A stretch of DNA of 64,000 nucleotides from Planctomycetota bacterium (GTDB lineage: Bacteria > Planctomycetota > UBA8742 > UBA2392): positions 1 through 64,000 of the forward strand of contig JABARW010000029.1 in the NCBI GenBank assembly GCA_019186845.1. The letters run 5' to 3'. Within the stretch, counting starts at the first letter, position 1. Every line of letters starts with the position of its first letter. Positions 34,853 through 44,013 of the stretch are shown here, one piece after another. The notes beneath the pieces are model-generated. The model worked only from the letters and a program-made list of their open reading frames with translations. It was not told where the DNA came from and made no database searches. Position numbers and translations under genes: made by a program.

Positions 34853-36284
34853 GGGCCACCTCCTTCTCCTGCTCGACACGGGCCGCCTTCCTGGGCTCGA
34901 CGTGCCCGTGCCCGGAGTCATGGTGCTTGCGCTTGCCCGTCTTCATCACGCCCTTGATCTCGCCCTGCGCCAGCATGGGCAGCGCGCGGCAGAAGAGCAG
35001 GAAGCAGGTGAAGAACAGGCCGAACGTGCCCAGGAAGGTCAAAGCCTCGATCAGCGTCGGCGTGTAGTAGGCCCAGCTCGAGGGCAGGTAATCGCGGTGC
35101 AGCGAGGTCACCACGATCACGAAGCGCTCAAACCACATGCCGATGTTCACGAAGATGCTGAGGATGAAGAGCACCACGACGTTGCGGCGCAGCTTCTTGA
35201 ACCACATGAGCTGGGGCGTGATCACGTTGCAGCTGACCATGATCCAGTAGGCCCAGGCAAAGGGGCCTGTGGCGCGGTTGATGAAGGTGAAGCCTTCATA
35301 GGGGCTGCCGCTGTACCAGGCGACAAAGAACTCTGTGCCGTAAGCCAGGCCCACGATGCTGCCCGTGACCAGAATGACCTTGGCCATGTTCTCGAGGTGA
35401 TTGAGCGTGATGTACTCCTCGAAGTTGACGACCTTGCGCATGATGATCAGCAGGGTCATCACCATGGCAAAACCCGAGAAGATGGCGCCAATTACGAAGT
35501 AGGGCGGGAAGATGGTCGTGTGCCAACCCGGAATCACGCTCGTGGCAAAGTCCATGGACACGATGGTGTGCACGCTCACCACCAGGGGCGTGGCGAGGCC
35601 GGCAAACAGCATGTAGGCCGTTTCGTAGCGGGACCAGACACGGGCACTGCCGTTCCAGCCCAAGCTCAGAATCGAGTAGATGGTCTTGCGGATCTTGCTC
35701 TTGGCACGGTCGCGGGCCGCCGCCAGGTCCGGCACGAGGCCGATGTACCAGAACACGGCCGAAATCGTGAAGTAGGTCGAGATGGCAAACACGTCCCACA
35801 GCAGGGGCGAGCGGAAGTTAACCCAAAGCGGGCCGCGGAAGTTGGGGTAGGGCGCCGTCCAGAACGCCAGCCAGGGCCGGCCCATGTGAATCAGCGGGAA
35901 GATAGCCGCGCAGATCACCGCGAAGATCGTCATGGCCTCGGCGGAGCGGTTGATCGAGGTGCGCCACTTCTGGCGGAACAGAAACAGCACCGCCGAGATC
36001 AGCGTGCCCGCGTGGCCAATACCGACCCAGAACACGAAGTTGGTGATGTCGAAGGCCCAACCCACGGTCTTGTTCAGGCCCCAGGTGCCGATGCCCGTGG
36101 CGATCTGGTAGGCCGTGGCGGCAAAGCCCACGCCCAGGCAGGTCAGGGCCACGAAAAAGGCGGCCCACCAGAGGGTGTTAGGCTTGCGCTCGAGCGGCGC
36201 GCAGGCGTCTTCCGTAATCTGGTGCAGGGTCTTCTCGCCCAGCACCAGCGGTTCGCGAAGCTCGGATTCAACGCTGTGGCTCAT
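34845..36284 (-). CDS. actC: Alternative Complex III, subunit ActC (NrfD-like)
   Basis: A 479-residue integral membrane protein with about ten helices, of the NrfD/PsrC quinol-binding family. Characteristic segments are [111 protein letters not shown] and [24 protein letters not shown]. It ends in a His/Lys-rich cytoplasmic tail. It starts 29 bases after actB. Confidence 0.92.
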   Translation of the reverse strand: MSHSVESELREPLVLGEKTLHQITEDACAPLERKPNTLWWAAFFVALTCLGVGFAATAYQIATGIGTWGLNKTVGWAFDITNFVFWVGIGHAGTLISAVLFLFRQKWRTSINRSAEAMTIFAVICAAIFPLIHMGRPWLAFWTAPYPNFRGPLWVNFRSPLLWDVFAISTYFTISAVFWYIGLVPDLAAARDRAKSKIRKTIYSILSLGWNGSARVWSRYETAYMLFAGLATPLVVSVHTIVSMDFATSVIPGWHTTIFPPYFVIGAIFSGFAMVMTLLIIMRKVVNFEEYITLNHLENMAKVILVTGSIVGLAYGTEFFVAWYSGSPYEGFTFINRATGPFAWAYWIMVSCNVITPQLMWFKKLRRNVVVLFILSIFVNIGMWFERFVIVVTSLHRDYLPSSWAYYTPTLIEALTFLGTFGLFFTCFLLFCRALPMLAQGEIKGVMKTGKRKHHDSGHGHVEPRKAARVEQEKEVAHV

Positions 36285-36313
36285 AAATCACCCTTCTCGC
36301 TGTCCCTGGCCGC

Positions 36314-39286
36314 CTAGGACTTCGCCGGCGGCACATCCCCGTTGTTGCGCACCTTCGCCAGATACTGCACCGCGGGTTTCACGTTCAGTTCGCCCAGCAC
36401 CACGTAATTGCGGCCACTGGCGGCCAGCTTTGAGGCCTCGCTTGACTTGTCGTTGAGATCGCCAAACACGATGGCCTGGGTCGGGCAGCTCTGCTCGCAG
36501 GCCGTCTTGATTTCGCGGTCTGCCAGCTTGCGCCCGTCATTGGCGGCCGCCAGCTTGCCTTCACGGATGCGCTGCACGCACATGGAGCACTTTTCCATGA
36601 TGCCGCGCGTGCGGATCGTGACATCCGGGTTCAGCACCAGGTTCAGGCTGGGGTCGTCGTACTTGTAGTTGAACCAGTTGAAACGGCGCACCTTGTAGGG
36701 GCAGTTGTTGGCACAGTAGCGCGTGCCCACGCAGCGGTTGTAGGTCTGCTGGTTCAGGCCCTCGCTGCTGTGCGTCGTGGCCAGCACGGGGCAGACCGTC
36801 TCGCAGGGCGCGTTTTCGCAGTGCTGGCACATCACGGGCTGGAAGCTGACGCTGGGGTTGTCGGCCACCGCGCCCTGATCTTTGGGCTTGTCGTCGCTGT
36901 AGTAGCGGTCTAGCCGCAGCCACGCCATCTCGCGCCGCGTCGCCACTTCTGTCTTGCCCACCACGGCGACATTGTTCTCCGCCTGGCAGCTCACAATGCA
37001 GCCCGAGCAGCCGTTGCAGGCGTTGAGGTCGATCACCATGCCCCAGCGGTGACCCTTGTAAGCGTGGCCCGCCCACATCGTGCCCGTGGGGTAGTCCACC
37101 TTTGAAACAGAGCGCGGGTCCTTCACGAACTCGGCCAGGCTCACCTCGCGGGCCAGCGGGCGTCCTTCCTGGGAATCGTGTTCCTGAGTGCGGGCCAGCA
37201 CCGCCTTCTTGCCCGTGTTGGCCAGCGTCACGGAAACCAGCGTGTCGTGGGCCAGCAGGGGATAGGCGTTGGCGCCGATGACTCCGTTGGCGCTGTTGGC
37301 CTTGGCGATGCGGCAGGCCTTGGTGCGGCCATAGCCCACGGCCACGGCCACGGCATTGTCGGCCATACCGGGCTGAACCACCGCCGGCAGCTCCAGGCTC
37401 ACATCGCGGCCGTTGACTTTGGCCGTCAGGGTCAGCACATCGCCCTGGGCCGCCCCGAGCGACGCCAGGCCCGCAGGCGAAAGCGCGGCATAATTGTCCC
37501 AGGTGACCTTGCTCAAGGGGTCGGCCAGTTCCTGCAGCCAGGCGTTGTTGGCCTGGCGTCCGTCGCCCAGGGCCACGCTTTCGTAGAGGCAAAGCTCAAA
37601 GCCCTTGCCCGCCTGCTGCTGGGCCTGGGTGCCGGCCTCTCTCGCGACGGACCTGCCCGCTGGGGTGCCGCCGGCCTGGCGGCGGTCCACATAGCCGCGC
37701 TCCACGGCGGCCTCGAAGCTCTCGCCGCGCAGCACGTTGGCCGTCCAGAACTCCTTGATGATCTCACGGTAGGGCTTCAGGGCGCGACCCGACGCCTTGC
37801 CGACGATCTCGGGCTCGTTGCCGTGCCACACGATGCGCGGCGCGCCGGCCCAGACCAGCAGGCTTTCCTGCGCCTGGCGACCGCCGTGCAGGGGGCGGAT
37901 GGCGGGCTGGGCAAGCGAGAACAGGCCCTTGTGCGGCTCGAAGTCGTTCCAGCTTTCCAGAGAGTGCAGGTCTGTGGCGACGACTTTGCACAGCGAAGCC
38001 GTCTCGTCCAGGCGGTCGGCCAGGGCCACGCTGAGCCTGGCCTTGGCGATGGCCTTGGCGAAGTCCGCGCCCCGCGCGTGGTCGTAGGCGGGGTTCACGC
38101 CCCAGAGGATCAGCACATCCACGGCGCCGCTCTCGAGTTCCGCCAGGAGCTTTTCCATGGCCTCGGGGTCGCCCTGTTTCTGCTGCGAGGCGTGGGTAAG
38201 ATCCAGGGTCTGGCCGTAGTTCTCCAGCAGCATGTTGATCTGGTTGACCACCAGCTGCTCGTGCAGGTTGTTGCCTCCGGCCACGACCAGGGACTTGCCC
38301 TTTTCGCGCGCCAGTTGCCCGGCCAGGCTCTCCAGTTCCGCCCCGGCCACGGCCTTGGGGGCCGCGGCATCAAAGGGCTCGGCCTTGCCCAGTTTGCGGG
38401 CCACCGCGTTGGCCAGGGCTACCAGGGCAACGCCACGTTCGCTTTCGGGCAGGCGCAGCCGGGTGTCGGCCGAGGCGCCCGTGAGCGACATGGCCGCCTC
38501 AAGCTGAACGTGCCGCGCCGGTGTGAACTCGGCCAGCTTGCGGCCTTCGGCCCACTGGCGGGCGAACTCGACGGGCGACAGCCACGAGCCCATGAAGTCG
38601 GCGCCAAAACTCACGATCACGCGGGCCAGGTCAAAGCGATAGCGCGGCAGCGCCGCCAGCCCATGGGTCTGGCCGTGGGCGCGGGCGATGGCCGAAAGGG
38701 GCATGGCGTCGTGGACGAGGTGGCGGGCGTCGTACTTCTTGCAGAATTCGTCAATGACGGAGAGCGTCGTGGGCCCGCTCTGCGTGCCGCTGACAAGGCG
38801 GACGATCTTGGCCTTTTGCAGCGCGGCGATGACTTCTTTGTCCAGACCCGCCCAGTCCGAGGCCTTGCCGTCCAGCAGGGGCGACTTGGCGCGCTCGGGG
38901 TCGTAGAGGTCGAGCACGAAGGCCTGGCCCCTGGCGCAAAGGCCTCCCTTGTTCATGGGGTGCAGGTCGTTGCCCTCGGCCTTGATGGGGCGGCCGTCGC
39001 GGACCTTGAGCAGGGAGCCGCACTGGGCGCTGCAGGCGGTACAGGTGGAGGCATACCAGTAGGCTACGCCGGGCGTGACCTCAGGCGTGCGCTTGGGCTG
39101 GGGCGCCACGGTCATTTGCGGCCCCTGGCAGCCCGCCACGATGGCGCCCAGAGCCCCCAGGCCGCTGAGCTGGAGGAAGCGGCGGCGCGATTCGCTGACG
39201 CGCTCGAGTTCAGCCGCGATCTCCGGCGGCATCGAAGCGTCGTCCTGGGCGGGCGTCAGAATCAGGTTGTCGTATCGGTCAGTCAT
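36314..39286 (-). CDS. actB: Alternative Complex III, iron-sulfur/molybdopterin-like subunit ActB
   Basis: A 990-residue fusion typical of ActB: an N-terminal half like a molybdopterin oxidoreductase and a C-terminal half like a four-cluster ferredoxin subunit. The N-terminus has a Tat-like signal SRRRFLQLSGLGALGAIVAGC with a lipobox cysteine. Cluster cysteines include CTACSAQC near residue 85, CNGCSGCIVSC, CQHCENAPCETVC, CVGTRYCANNCPYKVRRF and CSMCVQRI. ATG 39286 was chosen because GGGAG lies 6 bases upstream; a GTG two codons earlier is an alternative. It transfers electrons from quinol toward the ActA/ActE hemes. Confidence 0.93.
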   Translation of the reverse strand: MTDRYDNLILTPAQDDASMPPEIAAELERVSESRRRFLQLSGLGALGAIVAGCQGPQMTVAPQPKRTPEVTPGVAYWYASTCTACSAQCGSLLKVRDGRPIKAEGNDLHPMNKGGLCARGQAFVLDLYDPERAKSPLLDGKASDWAGLDKEVIAALQKAKIVRLVSGTQSGPTTLSVIDEFCKKYDARHLVHDAMPLSAIARAHGQTHGLAALPRYRFDLARVIVSFGADFMGSWLSPVEFARQWAEGRKLAEFTPARHVQLEAAMSLTGASADTRLRLPESERGVALVALANAVARKLGKAEPFDAAAPKAVAGAELESLAGQLAREKGKSLVVAGGNNLHEQLVVNQINMLLENYGQTLDLTHASQQKQGDPEAMEKLLAELESGAVDVLILWGVNPAYDHARGADFAKAIAKARLSVALADRLDETASLCKVVATDLHSLESWNDFEPHKGLFSLAQPAIRPLHGGRQAQESLLVWAGAPRIVWHGNEPEIVGKASGRALKPYREIIKEFWTANVLRGESFEAAVERGYVDRRQAGGTPAGRSVAREAGTQAQQQAGKGFELCLYESVALGDGRQANNAWLQELADPLSKVTWDNYAALSPAGLASLGAAQGDVLTLTAKVNGRDVSLELPAVVQPGMADNAVAVAVGYGRTKACRIAKANSANGVIGANAYPLLAHDTLVSVTLANTGKKAVLARTQEHDSQEGRPLAREVSLAEFVKDPRSVSKVDYPTGTMWAGHAYKGHRWGMVIDLNACNGCSGCIVSCQAENNVAVVGKTEVATRREMAWLRLDRYYSDDKPKDQGAVADNPSVSFQPVMCQHCENAPCETVCPVLATTHSSEGLNQQTYNRCVGTRYCANNCPYKVRRFNWFNYKYDDPSLNLVLNPDVTIRTRGIMEKCSMCVQRIREGKLAAANDGRKLADREIKTACEQSCPTQAIVFGDLNDKSSEASKLAASGRNYVVLGELNVKPAVQYLAKVRNNGDVPPAKS

Positions 39287-39299
39287 GTTCACTCCCGCG

Positions 39300-39854
39300 C
39301 TAGCGATGGCAGGCGTCGCAATCGAGCGGCGCGTTGAGCTTGGGGTCTTGAGCGTTCTGTGTCCGATGGCAGTTCACGCACCAGCCCATGGAGAGGTCGG
39401 AGAACTGTTTGACCACCGCCATGTCCTGCACGTTGCCGTGGCAGGTCTGGCAGGCCACCTTCTTGTTTACGTGGGCCGAGTGGTTGAAATAGACGAAGTC
39501 AGGCAGGTTGTGCACCCGCACCCAGCGCACCGGCTCGTTGGCGGCGTGCATCTGGGCGATCTTCTGGATCTCGGCCTGGCCCGCAGCCGTGCTGCCCTTG
39601 ACCTGCTCATGGCAGTTCATGCAGGTGCTGAGCGAAGGCACAGAAGCATGGCGGCTTTCACCGGCGCCTGAATGGCAATACTCACATGCAATGCCAAGCT
39701 GGCCGGCATGCAGCGCATGGGAATAGGCAATCGGCTGCTGGGGCTGATAATCCTGATGATTGCCCAGCAGATGGAAGTCGCCCAAAGACGCCAGGGCCGA
39801 GAAACTGAGCCCGAAGGTCGCCAGGAATATGACTGTAAACAGTCGCCAGTTCAT
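39300..39854 (-). CDS. actA: Alternative Complex III, pentaheme cytochrome c ActA
   Basis: A 184-residue membrane-anchored multiheme cytochrome with five CxxCH sites: CEYCH, CMNCH, CQTCH, CVNCH and CDACH, exactly the number in known ActA. An N-terminal helix (FTVIFLATFGLSFSALASL) anchors it on the periplasmic side. It is the first act gene, 17 bases after narK2, so the complex is co-transcribed with the nitrate reductase. Confidence 0.93.
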   Translation of the reverse strand: MNWRLFTVIFLATFGLSFSALASLGDFHLLGNHQDYQPQQPIAYSHALHAGQLGIACEYCHSGAGESRHASVPSLSTCMNCHEQVKGSTAAGQAEIQKIAQMHAANEPVRWVRVHNLPDFVYFNHSAHVNKKVACQTCHGNVQDMAVVKQFSDLSMGWCVNCHRTQNAQDPKLNAPLDCDACHR

Positions 39855-39871
39855 GATTGCACCTGCGTCCG

Positions 39872-41284
39872 TTATGACGGCCTCTCACAATTCTTGCGCA
39901 CGTAGTAGAACCAGTTGAGGGCGGTCGCGATCACGAAGAACACCATGGCCCCGATGAAGAAGCTCACAGCGGACTTCGTGCCGCCTCCCGCCGTGGAGCT
40001 CGAGATCGCCCAGGCCACCAGCACATTGAAGATGAAGGGGCCGTAGGCCGCGACGGCGCCCGTCCAGCCCAGCACCTGCGCGCCCTGACGCGGGTTGGCC
40101 GCGAAAATCACCGGATACTGGCGGAACGTCGAGCCGTTGCCGATGCCGGTGAACAGAAAGATGCCCAGCATCAGCGACACAAAGAGCGGGAAGCTGTCCA
40201 GCGACGTCGGCGCCAGCGACCCCGTCAATACCGCGGCAATGCAGCAGCCGATCAAGCCCAGACCCGAAACCTGGGTCAGAATGCCGCCCCCCGTCTTGTC
40301 CGCCAGCCAGCCGAAAACCGGCCGCGCTGCCGAGCCAATCAGCGGGCCCAGAAAGGCGTACGTGAGCGGGTCCGGCGCGTTGGGGAAGCCGCCATAAAGG
40401 CTCTTGATCAGCATGGGAAACGCGGCAGAGAACCCGGAGAACGACCCGAAGGTCATGATGTAGGTGACAGTGCAGAACCAGGTGTGCTTGTCTTTGAAGA
40501 TGTCGAGCTGTTCCTTGAACGACGCCTTCACCGGCACGCTTCTCAGGAACATCCAGCACGCCACGCCCAGCACCAGCAGGAAGGGCACATACCAGAACAC
40601 GGCGTTCTGAAGCCACATCTCTGAAGTCTTGCCCGCCTTGGTGAACACCTGCGAGGCACCCGCCACGCTGCCGAGCAGCGCAAAACCGATGATCCAGGGC
40701 GTCACGAACTGGGTCAAACTGACGCCAAAGTTGCCGATGCCCGCCTGGATACCCAGCGCCGTACCCTGCAGGCGCTTGGGAAAGAACAGGCTGGTGCTGG
40801 GCATGTAACTAGAGAAATCGCCGCCGCCCATGCCCGCGAGGAAGGCCAAGACCATGAACATCCAAAACGGCGTGCCGGGGTCCAGAATCGCCAGGCCCAG
40901 ACCGATGCAGGGAATGAGCTTGAGGAAGGTCGCTACCGTGACCACCTTGCGCGTGCCGAAGATCGGAATCAGAAACGTGTGAATCACGCGCAACGTGCCG
41001 CCCGCCAACCCGGGCATGGCCGCCAGCCAGAACAGCTCTGTCTCTGTGAACTTGAACCCGATCCCCGGCAGGCGCACCACCAGGGCGCTGACCACAAACC
41101 ACGTCGCGAACGACAGCACCAGCGTGGCCGTGGTCAGCCACATCGTGCGCCAGGCGATCTTGCTGCCGGTCTGGGCCCAGAAGGTCGGGTCCTCCGGCTT
41201 CCACTCCGTCAGCCAGTCCCCGCCCGTCTTGGGCGACGAGGCCGAGGGCGGCAGCGGCGCGGCTATGCTTGCTTGAGCAGACAT
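39872..41284 (-). CDS. narK2: Nitrate/nitrite transporter, NarK2-type MFS protein
   Basis: A 470-residue major facilitator protein with about 12 helices. The nitrate-signature glycine-rich segments are present: AFLAGMGGGDFSSYMPSTSLFFPKRLQGTALGIQAGIGNFGVS and LFTGIGNGSTFRQYPVIFAANPRQGAQVLGWTGAVAAYGPF. An N-terminal cytoplasmic stretch of about 45 residues precedes helix 1. NarK2-type proteins are nitrate/nitrite exchangers. It starts 12 bases after narK1, which suggests the pair works together. Confidence 0.9.
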   Translation of the reverse strand: MSAQASIAAPLPPSASSPKTGGDWLTEWKPEDPTFWAQTGSKIAWRTMWLTTATLVLSFATWFVVSALVVRLPGIGFKFTETELFWLAAMPGLAGGTLRVIHTFLIPIFGTRKVVTVATFLKLIPCIGLGLAILDPGTPFWMFMVLAFLAGMGGGDFSSYMPSTSLFFPKRLQGTALGIQAGIGNFGVSLTQFVTPWIIGFALLGSVAGASQVFTKAGKTSEMWLQNAVFWYVPFLLVLGVACWMFLRSVPVKASFKEQLDIFKDKHTWFCTVTYIMTFGSFSGFSAAFPMLIKSLYGGFPNAPDPLTYAFLGPLIGSAARPVFGWLADKTGGGILTQVSGLGLIGCCIAAVLTGSLAPTSLDSFPLFVSLMLGIFLFTGIGNGSTFRQYPVIFAANPRQGAQVLGWTGAVAAYGPFIFNVLVAWAISSSTAGGGTKSAVSFFIGAMVFFVIATALNWFYYVRKNCERPS

Positions 41285-41296
41285 GGGCTTCTCCGT

Positions 41297-42610
41297 TCAG
41301 GTGCCACTGCCAACCATCTGCATCCTGGACTGGGCCGGAGCGGCCGGCTCTGCCAGTGGGGTGGCGTCGGGCAGAGCCCTGCCGCCTTCACCCACCCAGG
41401 TGGTGGTCCACTTCTTCATGACCATGGCCAGCGCCACCAGAATGCAGATCGAAAGCGCCGTGCCCGCGAGGAAGCCGGGCGTGAATCCCATGCCGGAGTA
41501 CTTGGAACCGACTCCCATGGCGTTGGGCAGGAAGCCGCCGGCCAGGCCGCCGATCTCGCCCACGAGGCTGCCCGCCACGGCGGTGTTGCCCTTGAAGCGC
41601 AGGGGCAGCAGCTGGAAGACCGCGCCGTTGCCGGCGCCCAGCGCCGAGAACAGGACGACCATGACCGCCACCATGACCCAGGGCGAGGAGAGCGGACCAT
41701 CCTTGGCGTAGACCAGATAAGCGGCCATCGCGGTCCCGATAACCGAAATTACGGCAAGCCACTTGATCATGCGCAGGCCGCCGATGCGGTCAGCGAGGCC
41801 GCCGCCCACCAGGCGCAGGATGCTGGCCATAACGATGATGCCCGCGGCGTACTGCCCCACGTTTTCCTTGGCCACGCCATACTGGTCATGGAACAGCGTG
41901 GGCAGGAAGCTGGTCAGGCCGATGTAGCCGCCAAAGGTGAGCGCATACATCAAGTTGAAGATCCAGGCATCGCGATCAAAAAGGATCTTGAGGTGGTCCC
42001 TGAGGCTCTTGTGCTCGCGGTCCGGCGGCTCCTTGGCAAACATGGCCAAGAGCGCCATGGCGAGCACGATGGGAATGATGGCCAGCCCGTAGACGGCCTT
42101 CCATCCGTACACGCTGGCCAGGGGCGGGGCCAGCAGCACGGCCAGCACGGCGCCCGAATTGCCCGCGCCGGCAATGCCCATGGCCAGGCCCTTGTACTTG
42201 GGCGGGTACCAGCCCGAGCCCAGTGACAGCGCCACGCCAAAACTCGCGCCGGCTACACCCAGCACGCAGCCCATGGCAAGCACGCCCGCCATGGACTCGA
42301 CGAAGAGCCAGCCCAGGCCCAAACCCACAACGATCATGCCCATTTCAACCTGGGCCGCGTTCTTGCGCCCGATGTACTGGGCCAGCAGGCCCAGAGGAAA
42401 GCGCATCAGGGCCCCCACGATCACCGGCACCGAGATCATGAAGCCCTTCTCGGCGGCGTCGAGCCCGAACTCCTTGCTGATGAAGGGAGCCATGGCGCCG
42501 TTGAGCACCCACACCGCAAAACAGAAGTCAAAGTAAATGAGAGATGTAAACAGGGTCGGCCAATGCCCGGCCTTCCAGAACCCCTTGTCCCTGGCAACCG
42601 CGAGATCCAT
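41297..42610 (-). CDS. narK1: Nitrate transporter, NarK1-type MFS protein
   Basis: A 437-residue MFS transporter with 12 helices. Segments typical of NarK1 nitrate/proton symporters: LIYFDFCFAVWVLNGAMAPFIS, GVAGASFGVALSLGSGWYPPKYKGLAMGIAGAGNSGAVLAVLLAPPLA and FSALGAGNGAVFQLLPLRFKGNTAVAGSLVGEIGGLAGGFLPNAMG. A gap of 60 bases follows narI without a visible promoter. NarK1 would start uptake of nitrate before a nitrite gradient exists for NarK2. Confidence 0.9.
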   Translation of the reverse strand: MDLAVARDKGFWKAGHWPTLFTSLIYFDFCFAVWVLNGAMAPFISKEFGLDAAEKGFMISVPVIVGALMRFPLGLLAQYIGRKNAAQVEMGMIVVGLGLGWLFVESMAGVLAMGCVLGVAGASFGVALSLGSGWYPPKYKGLAMGIAGAGNSGAVLAVLLAPPLASVYGWKAVYGLAIIPIVLAMALLAMFAKEPPDREHKSLRDHLKILFDRDAWIFNLMYALTFGGYIGLTSFLPTLFHDQYGVAKENVGQYAAGIIVMASILRLVGGGLADRIGGLRMIKWLAVISVIGTAMAAYLVYAKDGPLSSPWVMVAVMVVLFSALGAGNGAVFQLLPLRFKGNTAVAGSLVGEIGGLAGGFLPNAMGVGSKYSGMGFTPGFLAGTALSICILVALAMVMKKWTTTWVGEGGRALPDATPLAEPAAPAQSRMQMVGSGT

Positions 42611-42670
42611 GGCTGCTCCTCACAATTCTTGCCCGTTGGTCACTGCATCAGAGCCACTGCCTGCCCCCAA

Positions 42671-43393
42671 CTACTCCGCCTTGCTGGCACGCTTGTTCCA
42701 CATCACCACCTGGAAGCGGCGCCACAGGTAATGGTTAGGCACAACCAGAACGTGGACGAGCCTCGTGAAGGGGAAGAGCGCGAAAATCGCGTAGGCGCCC
42801 AGAATGTGCAACTTGATGCTCCAGGGAAGCTGCGCCACGGCACTGGCGTCGGGCTGGAAGGTGAACAAAGACCACAGATAGGGAGCCAGCACCGCAGCAA
42901 ACCAGCTTGAGCCCCAGCGCGCCGTCAGGGCCACCCAGAGCCCCCCAATCACCTGCAGCAGCAACAGCACCAGCACTACAACGTCCATCTTCGAGGTCAC
43001 GGCGCGAACGCGGGGGTTGGATGCCCGACGCACAATCAGATTGATCAGCCCGATCAGTGTAATGATGCCGAATATCAGAGCAGCGCCTTCAATGATATAG
43101 AGGCGGGCGGGCACACTGTTCCACCACAACACGCCGCGGGGCACCAGAAAGCCGATGAGGTGGCCGGCCACCAGGGCGAGAATGCCGTAGTGCCACGGAA
43201 CGCTGCCCCAGAACTGGTGCTGGTTCTCCAGGAACTGGGAGCTGTACGACGAGTAACTGAACTTTTCCTTCACGTAGCGCCAGATGGTCATGGAGAAGAA
43301 CACGGCCAGCACGACATAGGGCACCACCACGAAGAGCAGATCGTTGATGGGTAGCGGGCCGGCGGGCGCGGCGGTCTGTAGCAGGCTATACAT
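42671..43393 (-). CDS. narI: Respiratory nitrate reductase, cytochrome b subunit NarI
   Basis: A 240-residue membrane protein with five helices and histidine ligands for two b hemes: HFGILALVAGHLIGF-type segment (here WHYGILALVAGHLIGFLVP), and IKLHILGAYAIFALFPFTRLVHVLVVPNHYLWRRFQVV. It takes electrons from quinol and passes them to NarH. It overlaps narJ by 8 bases. Confidence 0.95.
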   Translation of the reverse strand: MYSLLQTAAPAGPLPINDLLFVVVPYVVLAVFFSMTIWRYVKEKFSYSSYSSQFLENQHQFWGSVPWHYGILALVAGHLIGFLVPRGVLWWNSVPARLYIIEGAALIFGIITLIGLINLIVRRASNPRVRAVTSKMDVVVLVLLLLQVIGGLWVALTARWGSSWFAAVLAPYLWSLFTFQPDASAVAQLPWSIKLHILGAYAIFALFPFTRLVHVLVVPNHYLWRRFQVVMWNKRASKAE

Positions 43394-44012
43394 GGCGGTT
43401 CACTCCCAGTCGGAGATCATCGAGGTCCCCGGGCGAATACTCATATCCCTCGGTAATATCGTGCGCTTCGTCGCGCAGGTCCGGATCGGCAATATCAGAG
43501 CAGCCCCAATTCGCGGCGAGATGGGCATGCAGAGCCTTCAGGCCGTGGGCAAAGCCCCCGGCCTTATCGGGCAGACCCGCCACCATGCGCTTGACGGCCG
43601 GGGCGATGCATTCCTCTACCAGCGCGAGGTCCTCGCCCGCGGGCAGGGCCGCGGCCAACTCCAGCAACGTGGGCAGGTAGTCGGCCAGCTCCGTGCCCTG
43701 CTCCATGCCGCAGCGGGCCAGGGCTTGGCGCATCTTCACCAGGAACTCGCCGCGCTTGTAGGCCAGGCCAAAGAGCTGGAACCCGACATCCAGGGTGACC
43801 ACGGGGTTGATGTCGAATGTGCGGGTGTACTCTTCTTCGAGCGTGTACAGGTCTTTGCCGTCCAGGAACTCGCGCAGGGCGGCCAGTTCGCGCGCCGCCT
43901 CGGACTGGGGCGCCACGGCTGCCAGTGCGTCCTGCACCGCCTGGGTGCCGCCCGCAGTCGGGTAGCGCAGCACGGGGCTGAACTTCTTCAGATGTTCGAA
44001 CGCGGCTGCCAT
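43386..44012 (-). CDS. narJ: Nitrate reductase assembly chaperone NarJ
   Basis: A 208-residue all-helical TorD/NarJ-family chaperone that inserts the molybdenum cofactor into NarG. The core YTLEEEYTRTFDINPVVTLDVGFQLFGLAYKRGEFLVKM is the usual NarJ signature. ATG 44012 begins one base after the narH stop; homology does not extend upstream. Confidence 0.9.
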   Translation of the reverse strand: MAAAFEHLKKFSPVLRYPTAGGTQAVQDALAAVAPQSEAARELAALREFLDGKDLYTLEEEYTRTFDINPVVTLDVGFQLFGLAYKRGEFLVKMRQALARCGMEQGTELADYLPTLLELAAALPAGEDLALVEECIAPAVKRMVAGLPDKAGGFAHGLKALHAHLAANWGCSDIADPDLRDEAHDITEGYEYSPGDLDDLRLGVNRHV

Positions 44013-44013
44013 G